Part shown: positions 52,846-61,736 of the stretch, piece by piece | How positions within the stretch are numbered: position 1 is the stretch's first letter | Layout of the letters: every line of letters begins with the position of its first letter | From: JAWXBA01 sp048499805 | Lineage (GTDB): Bacteria; Gemmatimonadota; Gemmatimonadetes; Gemmatimonadales; GWC2-71-9 | Direction of reading: 5' to 3' | DNA: 64,000 nt | Assembly: GCA_048499805.1 (NCBI GenBank) | Contig: JASNZF010000005.1 | Location: forward strand, 124,001-188,000 | Notes under the pieces: generated by a model | Told to the model about the DNA's origin: nothing | The model's input: only the letters and a program-made list of their open reading frames with translations | The model's database searches: none | Translations under genes and position numbers: made by a program

Positions 52846-52923
52846 CTACTTCTTCTTCTTCGCAGCCTTCTTCTTCGGTGCGGCCTTCTTCGCCTTCTTC
52901 GCAGCCTTCTTCTTGGTCGCCAT
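52846..52923 (-). CDS. 25-residue Lys/Ala-rich histone-H1-like peptide
   Basis: The peptide begins MATKKKAAKKAKK and ends PKKKAAKKKK; 15 of 25 residues are Lys and 7 are Ala. A consensus AGGAGG lies 4-5 nt before the ATG. The upstream 53016-53050 region is the most AT-rich stretch of the window, consistent with a strong promoter. Such tails in Hc1/H1-like proteins bind DNA without sequence specificity. The AAG-rich run could be a chance repeat, but start, site and terminator all fit a gene. Confidence 0.6.
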   Translation of the reverse strand: MATKKKAAKKAKKAAPKKKAAKKKK

Positions 52924-53091
52924 ACATCCTCCTGAGGTTGGTCCTTCCGGTGTCCGTCGGGGCCCACTCGGAAAGGTTTCGCGTCCCGGTGCGGTGTGCA
53001 CCGTCCAGACGCTGATAACAAAGATTGTAAATTTTTGAATTCGCGCAATACCCCAGGGCCACTTTTCTCCATGGGCCGCCTCGGGTTACCC

Positions 53092-53121
53092 TTGCGCCAG
53101 TCGCGCGCTCGTTCGTAAACT
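53092..53121 (+). promoter_or_regulatory. Candidate promoter of the formate-dehydrogenase-like gene
   Basis: TTGCGC, an 18-nt spacer and TAAACT lie 35-64 nt before the start codon. Confidence 0.45.
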
Positions 53122-53155
53122 CGACAGTCCATCTCCCCTACCAAGGGCCGTCCCC

Positions 53156-56104
53156 ATGCCCGAGTTGCTGTTGAACGGTCGGTCGGTCGCGTTTGACGAG
53201 GGCGCCTCAATCCTAGACGTGGCGCGGCTTGCAGGCGAATCGATTCCCACGCTCTGCTGGTATCCCGCGCTCTCGGCGCCGGCGAGCTGCCGCCTCTGCC
53301 TCGTGTCGGTGGAGGGCGCGCCGAAGCTCGTGGCGGCCTGCGCGACCCCCGCCGCGGCGGGAATGTCGATCCGGACGAAATCGCCCGAAGCGACCGCGAA
53401 CCGACGCGAGGTGCTCTCCCTCCTCCTCGAGCGCTACCCCGGGGCGCACCTCGAGAACGGGGGTCGGGAGGCTCCGCGGAACGAGTTCGAGCAGTACGTC
53501 GTGGACCATGACGCCCATCCCTCGGCCCACGGCACGCTCGGGTTGCGCACCGGTGACACGCGCCCCGGCGACGTCATGATCCGGCACGACATGTCGCTCT
53601 GCATCCTCTGCACCCGCTGCGTGCGCGCCTGCGACGAGATCCAGGAGGTCGGGGTCCTCGACGTCGCCGACCGCGGGCACGGCACCCGGATCATCGTCGG
53701 CGGCGATGGTGATCCCGATCACGCCGGGTGCACCTGGTGCGGGGAGTGCGTCCGCGTCTGCCCGACCGGCGCCATCTTCGAGGCGATCCCACGGGAACGC
53801 TTCGGCGCCGAGGCGGTCCGCCAGCCCGACCAGGTGACCCGGGCGGTGTGCCCCTACTGCGGGGTGGGCTGCCAGATCGACCTGCACGTGAAGGACGGCC
53901 AGATCATGCGGGTCACCTCCCCCTGGATCGAGGAACGGACGCCCAACCAGGGGTCCACCTGCGTGAAGGGCCGGTTCGGGTACGATTTCCCCCAGCACCG
54001 GGACCGGTTGACCGTCCCCCTGATCCGCCACGGCTGGGAGCGGGACCCCGATGGCCGCTGGCGCTGGACCGGGGAGTCACCCCGGTACCGCTCGGGCCCG
54101 TGGGACACCATCGCCGAGGGGGCCGGGGGCCGGAAGCCCAGGGGCCCCCGGCGCCAGGTCGGCAAGCCCCCGCTCACCGGCCTCCCGGTGCTCGACGGCG
54201 AGGACGTGCGCGACCGGGTGGCGACCCCCCCGGAATGGTACGAGGCGTTCCGGGAAGGCACCTGGGAGGAGGCGCTCAGCCTGACCGCGCAGGAACTCCT
54301 CCGGATCCGGGACACCCAGGGCCCGCGGGCCCTCGCGGCGTTCTCCAGCGCCAAGTGCAGCAACGAGGAGAACTACCTCTTCATGCGGATGGTGCGGGGC
54401 GCCTTCCGGACCAACAGCGTGGATCACTGCACCCGGCTCTGCCACAGCACCTCGGTCGCCGCCATGAACCGGGCCCTCGCCACCGCCGCGGCCTCCGGCT
54501 CCATGCGCGAGATCGAGGAGGCCTGTGACGTCATCTTCATTGCCGGCGCCAACACGACCGAGTCCCACCCGGTCTTCGGCGCCCTGATCAAGCGGGCGGT
54601 GGCCCGCGGGGCCCGCCTGATCGTGGCCGACGTGCGCCGGACCGAGCTGGCCGGCCTGGCCGACATCCACCTCCAGATGCTCCCGGGCACCGACGTGGCC
54701 CTCTTCAACGGGATGCTGGCCCACATCATCGAGGCGGGCCTGGTCGACCGCGCCTTCGTCGAGGCCCGCACCCACGACTTCGACCAGGTGGCGGCGGCGG
54801 TCAAGCCGTACACCCTCGAGGTGGCGGCCAAGATCACCGGGATCCCGGCGCCGGTGATCCGGGAGGCGGCCGAGCTCTACGCCCGGGGCCCGAACACCTC
54901 CACCCTCTGGGCGATGGGACTGACCCAGCACCACACCGGGACCGACATCGTCGCCTCGCTCCTCAACCTGATGCTCTCCTGCGGCATGGTGGGGCGGTGG
55001 GGCGCGGCGATGATCCCGATCCGGGGCCAGAACAACGTCCAGGGGGCGTCGGATGTCGGCGCCATCCCGTTCGCCTACACCGACTACCGGCCGGTCACCG
55101 ATCCGGCCAACCGGCGGGAGTATGCCGCGGCGTGGGGCGTGCCGGAGGAATCGCTCTCGCTCGAGAACGGCCTGATGGTGACCGAGATCGCCAAGGCCGG
55201 CAGCCCGGTCCACGGCATGTACATCATGGGCGAAAACCCGGTGCTCTCCGATCCCAACCTCGCCGCGGCGGAGGAGTGGTTCCGGGGACTCGAGTTCCTC
55301 GCGGTGCAGGACCTCTTCCTGACGGAGACGGCCCGCTGGGCCGACGTGGTCCTCCCGGGCAGTTCCTTCGCGGAGAAGGAAGGCACCTTCGCCAACACCG
55401 ACCGGCACGTGCAGCTGTCGCAGGCCGCCCTCGCCCCGCCGGGGCAGGCCAGGCGGGACCTCGACATCCTCATCGAGCTGTCCAACCGGCTCGGACTGCC
55501 CACGCCGCACGCCTCCGCCGCGGAGGTGATGGACGAGATCGCGCGCGTCACGCCGAACTGGCGTGGCATCTCCTTCGACAAGCTGCGGCGCGAGGGATCG
55601 CTGCAGTACCCCGTCCCCACCCCCGACCATCCCGGGACGCCGTTCCTCTTCGCCGACCGGTTCCCCACCCCGGACGGTCGGGCCCGGCTGGTGCCGGTCG
55701 AGTACCTCCCGCCGGGGGAACTGCCGGACGACGAGTACCCCTTCTTCCTCAACACCGGCCGCCAGATGTACCACTGGCACACCGGGACGATGACCCGGCG
55801 TTCGGAGGGCCTGGACAGCCGGGAGCCGCTCCCCATCGTCGAGATGCATCCCGACGATGCACAGGCGCTACAGGTGGCCGATCGCGAGATGGTGCGGGTG
55901 GCCTCCCGGCGCGGCGAGGTGGTCCTCGGGGTGCGGGTCTCCAACCGTCAGGCACGGGGCCAGCTCTTCATCCCGATGCACTACCGGGAGGCGGCGGCCA
56001 ACTTGTTGACCAGCACCCACTTGGACCCCTACGCCAAGATCGCCGAGTTCAAGGTGGCGGCGGTCCGGGTGGAGGCGATGGCGGGAGTCCTGGAGGAGGC
56101 CTGA
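53156..56104 (+). CDS. Formate dehydrogenase-like molybdopterin oxidoreductase, alpha subunit
   Basis: The 982-residue protein joins, in order, a [2Fe-2S] plant-type ferredoxin domain (CWYPALSAPASCRLC), a Cys/His cluster segment, two [4Fe-4S] ferredoxin motifs (CILCTRCVRAC, CTWCGECVRVCPTGA), the Mo-enzyme [4Fe-4S] (CPYCGVGC) and the bis-MGD domains. Cys429 in DHCTRLCHSTSV is the predicted Mo ligand, followed by the catalytic-type His430, as in formate dehydrogenases. This is the FdhA/FdsA/NuoG-type architecture. No FdsB/FdsG or NuoEF partner, nor FdhD, lies nearby, so its electron acceptor is unknown. Confidence 0.85.
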   Translation: MPELLLNGRSVAFDEGASILDVARLAGESIPTLCWYPALSAPASCRLCLVSVEGAPKLVAACATPAAAGMSIRTKSPEATANRREVLSLLLERYPGAHLENGGREAPRNEFEQYVVDHDAHPSAHGTLGLRTGDTRPGDVMIRHDMSLCILCTRCVRACDEIQEVGVLDVADRGHGTRIIVGGDGDPDHAGCTWCGECVRVCPTGAIFEAIPRERFGAEAVRQPDQVTRAVCPYCGVGCQIDLHVKDGQIMRVTSPWIEERTPNQGSTCVKGRFGYDFPQHRDRLTVPLIRHGWERDPDGRWRWTGESPRYRSGPWDTIAEGAGGRKPRGPRRQVGKPPLTGLPVLDGEDVRDRVATPPEWYEAFREGTWEEALSLTAQELLRIRDTQGPRALAAFSSAKCSNEENYLFMRMVRGAFRTNSVDHCTRLCHSTSVAAMNRALATAAASGSMREIEEACDVIFIAGANTTESHPVFGALIKRAVARGARLIVADVRRTELAGLADIHLQMLPGTDVALFNGMLAHIIEAGLVDRAFVEARTHDFDQVAAAVKPYTLEVAAKITGIPAPVIREAAELYARGPNTSTLWAMGLTQHHTGTDIVASLLNLMLSCGMVGRWGAAMIPIRGQNNVQGASDVGAIPFAYTDYRPVTDPANRREYAAAWGVPEESLSLENGLMVTEIAKAGSPVHGMYIMGENPVLSDPNLAAAEEWFRGLEFLAVQDLFLTETARWADVVLPGSSFAEKEGTFANTDRHVQLSQAALAPPGQARRDLDILIELSNRLGLPTPHASAAEVMDEIARVTPNWRGISFDKLRREGSLQYPVPTPDHPGTPFLFADRFPTPDGRARLVPVEYLPPGELPDDEYPFFLNTGRQMYHWHTGTMTRRSEGLDSREPLPIVEMHPDDAQALQVADREMVRVASRRGEVVLGVRVSNRQARGQLFIPMHYREAAANLLTSTHLDPYAKIAEFKVAAVRVEAMAGVLEEA

Positions 56105-56210
56105 CCCCGGCCGGCCCAGCCACCCGGAAGGCGTCCCGCCACCCCCTGAGGGGAACGCGTCTTGCGTCCCCTCATATGGATATGCGCCTCCCTCACCGGC
56201 CCAGAACCGG

Positions 56211-57821
56211 ATGACCATTCGCTCCGACCCGTCCGGACCCTGGGGGCCCCACCACTGGGCGGTGCTGGGAATCGTTCTGGTCGTGGGCCTCATCAGTGGG
56301 TGGGCGGGCCGATGGCCCGACGTGCTGACTGGCGGCGATGACCTCACCCTGCTGTTCCTCAGCCAGTCCCTGCAGGCCGGCCAGTACGCGGATCTCTACC
56401 TGGTCGGATCGCCACCCCACATCCAGTATCCCCCGATGGTTCCGCTCTGGCTGCTGTTCCTCCGGATGCTCTTCGGGGAGGGACTCGGAGTGGTGCAGGC
56501 GGGCAACCTGGTGCTGGTGGCGCTCACCGCCCTTGCTGCCGGCGACGCGGTGCGCCGACTGACGACCCCGTGGTTCGGGGTGGCCACCGTGGCGCTCATC
56601 AGCTGGAATCCTTCCCTGCAGTACTACGCCGGTACCATGCTCTCCGAGGTCCCCTACACCGCCCTGACCGTCTTTGCCGTCTGGGCGCTCCTGCCGCGCG
56701 AGGGCACTTCGCCCGACCGCCGGTGGATGATCGTCGGAGTGGTGTGTACGGTCGCCGCGTTCCTGGCGCGCAGCGTGGGGATAGGGGTCATGGCGGGAGT
56801 GGTCGCCGGACTGCTGGTGCGACGGCGGTGGCGGTGGGCGCTCACCGCCGCGGCCACCAGCGCGGTGGTGGCCGCCGCCTGGTTCTACCATGTCCGGACC
56901 ACCCGCACACCGGGGATCTCACTGTCGTATGCCTCGGTATTGACCGAGTTCGGTCGCCAGGATTCTGCCGGCACCCTCCTGGACCGGATCGTCCACCATC
57001 TGACGTTCTATGCCATGACTGCCCCGGCCGAGGTCCTGGGAGTCCCGATGGTGGCCAACACGCCGATCGACAACATCGCCCTGTTCCTCCTGTTGGCCGG
57101 CGCGGGCGTGCTCGGGATCTGGGCAACCCGCCGCCGATGGCCGGAGGCGGCGTTGGTGGCCCTGGGCACCTTCGGCATCCTCTGCATGTGGCCGTTCGCG
57201 ATTGACCGGCTGGCAGTCCCGTTCGCGCCGCTGGCCCTGGTCCTTGCCATGATCGGCATCCACCAGGTGGGAACCTGGGGCCACCAGGGACGACGGTTCC
57301 GGGACATCGCGGGGATCGTCTGTGCCGTCCTGCTCGCCGGGGCGGGCATCACCCGGTCCATCCAGCAGGCGTCCATGGTGGCCGCCTGCGACCGACAGGA
57401 CCCCTACGGCGCCGTCTCGCCCTGCACGACGAAGGTGCAGCGCGACGTGGTCCTGGCGGCCCGGGCGGCGCGGGATCGGCTGCCCGCGGCTGCGGTGGTG
57501 GCAACGCGGTGGGGCCAGGCGGTCTACCACTTCGGTGGGTTCCGCACCGTCCCGACCGGCCCGATCCGGCGGGTTGCGCCCGACCGCGCCGCAGATTTCC
57601 TGCGCGACCACGGCGCCACGCACGTGCTCCTGCAGGTGGCCTTCTCCCTCGACGCCGCGGTGGTCGCGCCCCGGTTGCTGACGACCTGCGACCGGCTCTC
57701 GGTGGTCGACCTGGGCGAAACCGCACCGAGCACCCTGCTCCTGCGGTTGGGCGACGCCGCCCACCCCGACGGGAATGGCTGCCCCGCGCTCCGGGAGTTC
57801 ATCGCCGCAGCGCAGCGGTAG
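56211..57821 (+). CDS. GT-C-type glycosyltransferase-like membrane protein
   Basis: The 536-residue protein has about ten helices. An acidic pair in the first periplasmic loop (LTGGDDLTLLFLSQSL) is followed by HIQYPPMVPLWL and SEVPYTALTVFAVWALL, a pattern of ArnT/PMT-like (DUF2029/GT39/83) enzymes that use polyprenyl-phosphate sugars. A soluble C-terminal domain with VVATRWGQAVYHFGG follows. The sugar and acceptor are unknown. The 106-bp gap before it holds no gene. Confidence 0.7.
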   Translation: MTIRSDPSGPWGPHHWAVLGIVLVVGLISGWAGRWPDVLTGGDDLTLLFLSQSLQAGQYADLYLVGSPPHIQYPPMVPLWLLFLRMLFGEGLGVVQAGNLVLVALTALAAGDAVRRLTTPWFGVATVALISWNPSLQYYAGTMLSEVPYTALTVFAVWALLPREGTSPDRRWMIVGVVCTVAAFLARSVGIGVMAGVVAGLLVRRRWRWALTAAATSAVVAAAWFYHVRTTRTPGISLSYASVLTEFGRQDSAGTLLDRIVHHLTFYAMTAPAEVLGVPMVANTPIDNIALFLLLAGAGVLGIWATRRRWPEAALVALGTFGILCMWPFAIDRLAVPFAPLALVLAMIGIHQVGTWGHQGRRFRDIAGIVCAVLLAGAGITRSIQQASMVAACDRQDPYGAVSPCTTKVQRDVVLAARAARDRLPAAAVVATRWGQAVYHFGGFRTVPTGPIRRVAPDRAADFLRDHGATHVLLQVAFSLDAAVVAPRLLTTCDRLSVVDLGETAPSTLLLRLGDAAHPDGNGCPALREFIAAAQR

Positions 57822-57879
57822 CCCGGCGTCACCGCGGCCAGGACCGCTGGTGGTGTGGTCCCTCCGCACCTGCCTCCAC

Positions 57880-57885
57880 TATCTT
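57880..57885 (+). promoter_or_regulatory. Candidate -10 of tdh-kbl
   Basis: TATCTT lies 25 nt before the tdh ATG and predicts a leader of about 20 nt; no -35 is clear. Confidence 0.4.
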
Positions 57886-57910
57886 GCAGCGTCCCCAAAC
57901 GGTGAAGCGG

Positions 57911-58954
57911 ATGCGCGCACTCGTGAAGACCACCCCGGGCACCGGCATGGTGCTCCAGGAGATCCCCCGCCCGCGCTGCGGGCCCAGTGACGTCCTGATC
58001 CGCGTGCATCACGCCGGGGTCTGCGGCACCGACCTGCACATCTGGGAGTGGGACAGCTGGGCCAGCGGCCGGATGCACCCACCGGTGGTGATCGGGCACG
58101 AGTTCGCGGGCGAGATCGCCGAGCTCGGCGAGGAGGCCCGGCGCGAGGGCCTCCTGGCCGTTGGCGACCTGGTGACGGCCGAGGGCCACATCGTCTGTGG
58201 CCACTGCCTGCAATGCCGGACCGGCAACGCCCACCTCTGCCAGCGCACCCAGATCATCGGGGTCGACCGGGACGGCGCCTTCGCGGACTACATCGCGATG
58301 CCGGCCTCGAACGTCATGCCTCTCGATGGCATCTCCACCCAGGTCGGCGCCGTGATGGACCCGATCGGCAATGCCGTCCACACCGTGCTGGAAGGCGGCG
58401 AAGTCTCGGGCAGCACCGTGTTCGTCCTCGGCTGCGGCCCGATCGGCTGCTTCGCCGTCGGGGTGGCGCGCGCCGCGGGGGCCTCCCTGGTGATCGCCAG
58501 CGACCTCAACGACCGCCGGCTCGAGCTCGCCCGGCAGATGGGGGCGGACGCCACCCTGAACCCGGACCGCGACGACGTCGTGGCCCGGGTCCGCGAACTG
58601 ACGGGCGGCGATGGCGCCGACCTCGTCTGCGAGATGAGCGGCCACCCCGTCGGCCATGCCCAGGCCTTCGCCGCCGCCCGGATGGGCGGCCGGGTCAACA
58701 TGCTCGGCACCCCCAGCCGCACCACCGAGGTGAACTTCGCCCGCGACGTGATCTTCAAGGGCCTGACCCTCTACGGCGTCACCGGGCGGAAGATGTACAC
58801 GACCTGGCACCAGATGGGACGCTTCCTCCGCGGTGGCGCCCTCGATCCCCACCCGGTGATCACCCACCGATTCCCCCTCGAACAGATCGCCGATGCCATC
58901 GCGGTCATCAAGGACGGCACCGCCGGCAAGGTCATCCTGGAGATTGGCGCATGA
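57911..58954 (+). CDS. tdh: L-threonine 3-dehydrogenase
   Basis: This zinc-dependent medium-chain dehydrogenase (347 residues) oxidises threonine to 2-amino-3-ketobutyrate. It has the catalytic zinc ligands GVCGTDLHIWEWD and GHEFAGE, the structural zinc cysteines CGHCLQCRTGNAHLC, and the NAD motif VLGCGPIGCFAVGVA. HIWEWD is characteristic of TDH among the family. The stop overlaps kbl as ATGA, which gives the standard threonine-to-glycine operon. Confidence 0.95.
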   Translation: MRALVKTTPGTGMVLQEIPRPRCGPSDVLIRVHHAGVCGTDLHIWEWDSWASGRMHPPVVIGHEFAGEIAELGEEARREGLLAVGDLVTAEGHIVCGHCLQCRTGNAHLCQRTQIIGVDRDGAFADYIAMPASNVMPLDGISTQVGAVMDPIGNAVHTVLEGGEVSGSTVFVLGCGPIGCFAVGVARAAGASLVIASDLNDRRLELARQMGADATLNPDRDDVVARVRELTGGDGADLVCEMSGHPVGHAQAFAAARMGGRVNMLGTPSRTTEVNFARDVIFKGLTLYGVTGRKMYTTWHQMGRFLRGGALDPHPVITHRFPLEQIADAIAVIKDGTAGKVILEIGA

Positions 58955-60150
58955 CCACCTCACTCGACCAGCGGCTCGAGGCCGCCCTGGCGGGGTTCCG
59001 CCAGGAGGGTGTCTACAAGCAGCTCAACCACCTGGCCTCTCCCCAGGGGCCCCGGGTCGAGATGGAGGGGCGGGGCGAGGTCATCATCCTCTCGTCCAAC
59101 AACTACCTCGGGCTGAGCAACCAACCCGAGGTCGTGCAGGCCGGCAAGGACGCGCTCGAGCGCTACGGCGCCGGCACCGCCTCGGTGCGCTTCATCTGCG
59201 GCACCTTCTCCATCCACCGGGAACTCGAGGCGGCCTGCGCCCGGCTGGTCGGGACCGAGGCCTCCCTCTCGTTCGTGTCGTGCTGGAATGCCAACGAGGC
59301 GCTCCCCGCCACCGTCCTCACCGCGGATGACCTGGTCATCTCCGACCAGTTGAACCATGCCTCGATCATCGACGGCATCCGATTGGCCAAGTCCATCACC
59401 AAGTGCCAGACCGCGGTGTACCAGCACGCCGACCTGGCCGACCTCGACGCCAAGCTGGCGGCCGCCACCGACCGCGCGGTCAAGATGGTCATCAGCGATG
59501 GCGTCTTCTCGATGGAGGGGGCAATCGCCGACCTGCCCGGCCTGCTGGAGGTCTGCCGCCGGCACGGGGCGGTGCTGGTGCTGGACGATTCCCACGCCAC
59601 CGGCGTGCTCGGCGCCACCGGCCGGGGCACCGCCGAGCACTTCGGCCTGCTCGGCGAGGTCGACATCATCACCTCCACCCTGGGCAAGGCCCTCGGTGGC
59701 GCCGCCGGCGGCTTTGTCGCAGGCTCCGCCGCCCTCTGCGACTACCTGACCCAGCGGGCCCGCCCCCAGCTCTTCACCAACGCGCTGCCCGCCACGGTGG
59801 CCGGCAGCGCGATGGCCGCCGTCGAGTACCTCGAGGCCCACCCCGAACGGGTGGGTCGCCTCCGCGACAATGCCAACTATTTCCGGGGCCAGCTCCAGGA
59901 ACTCGGGTTCAAGCCCCTGCCCGGCGAGACGCCGATCATCCCCGTCATCATCGGCGAGACCGCCGATGCGATCCGGATGAGCGAACTGCTGCTGGGGGAG
60001 GGGGTCTTCGTCACGGGGTTCGGCTTCCCCGTGGTGCCGCAGGGCACGGCGCGGGTCCGCTGCCAGGTCTCGGCGGCCCACTCCCGCGAAGACCTCGATG
60101 AGGCGCTCCGGGCGTTCGCCAAGGTGGGTCGGCAACTCAAGCTGATCTAG
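58951..60150 (+). CDS. kbl: 2-amino-3-ketobutyrate CoA ligase
   Basis: The PLP-dependent acyltransferase (399 residues) splits the TDH product into glycine and acetyl-CoA. Landmarks are SSNNYLGLSNQPEV, GAGTASVRFICGT, the PLP-binding region LVLDDSHATGVLGATGRG and the Schiff-base lysine in TSTLGKALGGAAGG, with TNALPAT after it. With tdh it channels threonine carbon into acetyl-CoA, the product also made by the pyruvate dehydrogenase at 3-8 kb. Confidence 0.95.
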   Translation: MTTSLDQRLEAALAGFRQEGVYKQLNHLASPQGPRVEMEGRGEVIILSSNNYLGLSNQPEVVQAGKDALERYGAGTASVRFICGTFSIHRELEAACARLVGTEASLSFVSCWNANEALPATVLTADDLVISDQLNHASIIDGIRLAKSITKCQTAVYQHADLADLDAKLAAATDRAVKMVISDGVFSMEGAIADLPGLLEVCRRHGAVLVLDDSHATGVLGATGRGTAEHFGLLGEVDIITSTLGKALGGAAGGFVAGSAALCDYLTQRARPQLFTNALPATVAGSAMAAVEYLEAHPERVGRLRDNANYFRGQLQELGFKPLPGETPIIPVIIGETADAIRMSELLLGEGVFVTGFGFPVVPQGTARVRCQVSAAHSREDLDEALRAFAKVGRQLKLI

Positions 60151-60438
60151 TCTCGCGTTCTGCCGGACCTCTTCCTATTTTGGGATAGGCTGCGACCGGT
60201 CGGGATCCGCCCCGGAACCCGCGGCGGAAGGCCGGGTGGGCAGGTCCCTTGGGGGCACCCTAAGCCCATGTGGGTACATGAGTTGCGGAGTGACCATCAG
60301 GTACCCGTGCCCCCCCTGTGCCAGCGGTTGAGCACGACCCTTGCCGTTCGGAAGCAACCCGGACTCCGTTTGGTCCCGGGCCGAGGCGACCCACGCACCT
60401 CAATCACCCGCGCTCTACACTCTCTTGGAGGCAGCCCG
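60151..60438. other. Intergenic region without a gene
   Basis: The 288-bp spacer contains a few AT-rich spots (TATTTTGGGATA near 60176) and a possible -10 TACACT at 60416-60421 for the barrel gene. The only ORFs seen are low-complexity shadows on either strand. Confidence 0.5.
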
Positions 60439-61095
60439 ATGCGCCGGTTTGGCCGAATCCTGACCTTGACGGCCCTTGTCCTGGTGGCTGGCGCCACCGT
60501 GACTCCTGCCCAGCAGCGTGTCAAGGAGCGTTCCGACTCCTGGCAATGGTATGTCGGCCCGCAGGCCGGCGTGACGCTGTTCGAAACTCCCACCCAGGGC
60601 CGGGGCGGCATCCCGGTCGTCGGCGGGCACCTGCTGGTCATGGCCCGCACCGGGGGGCTGATGCTCTCCTACGAGGAGGCGCTCGGCAGTGACGAGACCA
60701 GCGCCATGCCCACCACCAGCGGCGGCGCGATTCCCGTCAACTTCAACAACATCCGCCGGTACAGCGGCATCCTGACGGTCTTCCCCTGGTCCGGTGGCAT
60801 CCAGCCCTACCTCGGCGCGGGGCTCGGCATCCAGCATGTCGTCAATCCCACGGTGGTCGGCGTCTTCGATTCCGCCCAGGACGCCGCGAATGCCCAGGAC
60901 GAGGTGGTGGAGCGGTCTGGCGCCGGGTTCATGACCGGCCTCGTCGGGCTCCAGCTGCGGCCGACCAACTCCGCGGTGCTCTACGCCAGCTACAACATCG
61001 TCAGCTCGGCAGGCGGCCGGCTGGTACTCGGCCCCACCCACACCTTCAGCGCCGGCGTCCGGATCGGCCTGGGCAGGTGGAAGCAGGCCTGGTAA
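60439..61095 (+). CDS. Outer-membrane beta-barrel protein
   Basis: The 218-residue protein has a signal peptide (cleaved about PAQQ), a WQWYVGPQAGVTLFETP first strand and repeated amphipathic strands (IQPYLGAGLGIQHVV, NSAVLYASYNIVSSAGG) with a final HTFSAGVRIGLGRWKQAW. This fits an eight-stranded barrel of OmpA/OmpW size. GGAGG lies 7 nt before the ATG. No specific family is assigned. Confidence 0.7.
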   Translation: MRRFGRILTLTALVLVAGATVTPAQQRVKERSDSWQWYVGPQAGVTLFETPTQGRGGIPVVGGHLLVMARTGGLMLSYEEALGSDETSAMPTTSGGAIPVNFNNIRRYSGILTVFPWSGGIQPYLGAGLGIQHVVNPTVVGVFDSAQDAANAQDEVVERSGAGFMTGLVGLQLRPTNSAVLYASYNIVSSAGGRLVLGPTHTFSAGVRIGLGRWKQAW

Positions 61096-61111
61096 CCCCC
61101 GCCTGACGACC

Positions 61112-61146
61112 AAGGCGGATGGTGGCGACTCGCCACCATCCGCCTT
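61112..61146. terminator. Intrinsic terminator between convergent genes
   Basis: A perfect 16-bp stem AAGGCGGATGGTGGCG with a 3-nt loop is followed by TTGCTT. It separates the beta-barrel gene from the DNA glycosylase gene. Confidence 0.85.
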
Positions 61147-61165
61147 TTGCTTGCGCCCCACCCAC

Positions 61166-61735
61166 CTACCCTGCCCGGCTGCGGAACCGGAGCGGCCACT
61201 CGACCGCCTTGCTGATCCCGACCCGGGGCCCCGTGACCACCGCACTGTCGGGAACGGGAGGCGCGGCGACCACCACCACCTTAGAGTCCCGCATCGGCTG
61301 GCCATCGAGGCTGCCGGTGACGCCGAGCGCCTGGCAGAGCTTGCCGGGCCCGTCGGCGAGGATCCGGTCGGGCCGCGGCCCCCGCCTTGCCCGTTGGTGC
61401 GCCACCCCCACCTCGGGCACGATCGCCCGGATCAGGACCGCCTGCCCGCTGCCCGGTGGCCCGCACACCAGGTTCAGGCACCAATGAAGGCCGTACGACC
61501 GGTAGACGTACCAGTACCCCGGCGGGCTGTAGATGCCCAGGTTGCCGCGGTGGCGCCGGCCGGCGAACGCATGGGAGGCCGGATCGTCAATCCCGAGATA
61601 CGCCTCGGTCTCGATGATCCGGCCTCCCGTTTCGACCCCGCCACAGCGGGAGAGGAGCGCTTGCCCCAGGAGTGCCCTGGCCACCTCCGCCGCGGAGGAA
61701 CCGAAGAAGGCGGCGGCCAGGGGCGCGTCGGGCAT
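61166..61735 (-). CDS. 3-methyladenine DNA glycosylase (AAG/MPG family)
   Basis: The 189-residue base-excision enzyme removes alkylated purines. It shows RIIETEAYLGIDDPASHAF with the catalytic Glu, GNLGIYSPPGYWYVYRSYGLHWCLNLV and RRGPRPDRILADGPGKLCQALGV, the pattern of the AAG family. The stop of the upstream NYN gene lies directly beside its start, so they may be co-transcribed. Confidence 0.92.
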   Translation of the reverse strand: MPDAPLAAAFFGSSAAEVARALLGQALLSRCGGVETGGRIIETEAYLGIDDPASHAFAGRRHRGNLGIYSPPGYWYVYRSYGLHWCLNLVCGPPGSGQAVLIRAIVPEVGVAHQRARRGPRPDRILADGPGKLCQALGVTGSLDGQPMRDSKVVVVAAPPVPDSAVVTGPRVGISKAVEWPLRFRSRAG

Positions 61736-61736
61736 C

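Noticed and set aside
60175..60357. 60-codon minus-strand ORF after kbl
   Set aside because: Composition is low complexity, with no ribosome-binding site, no third-position bias and no recognisable motif.
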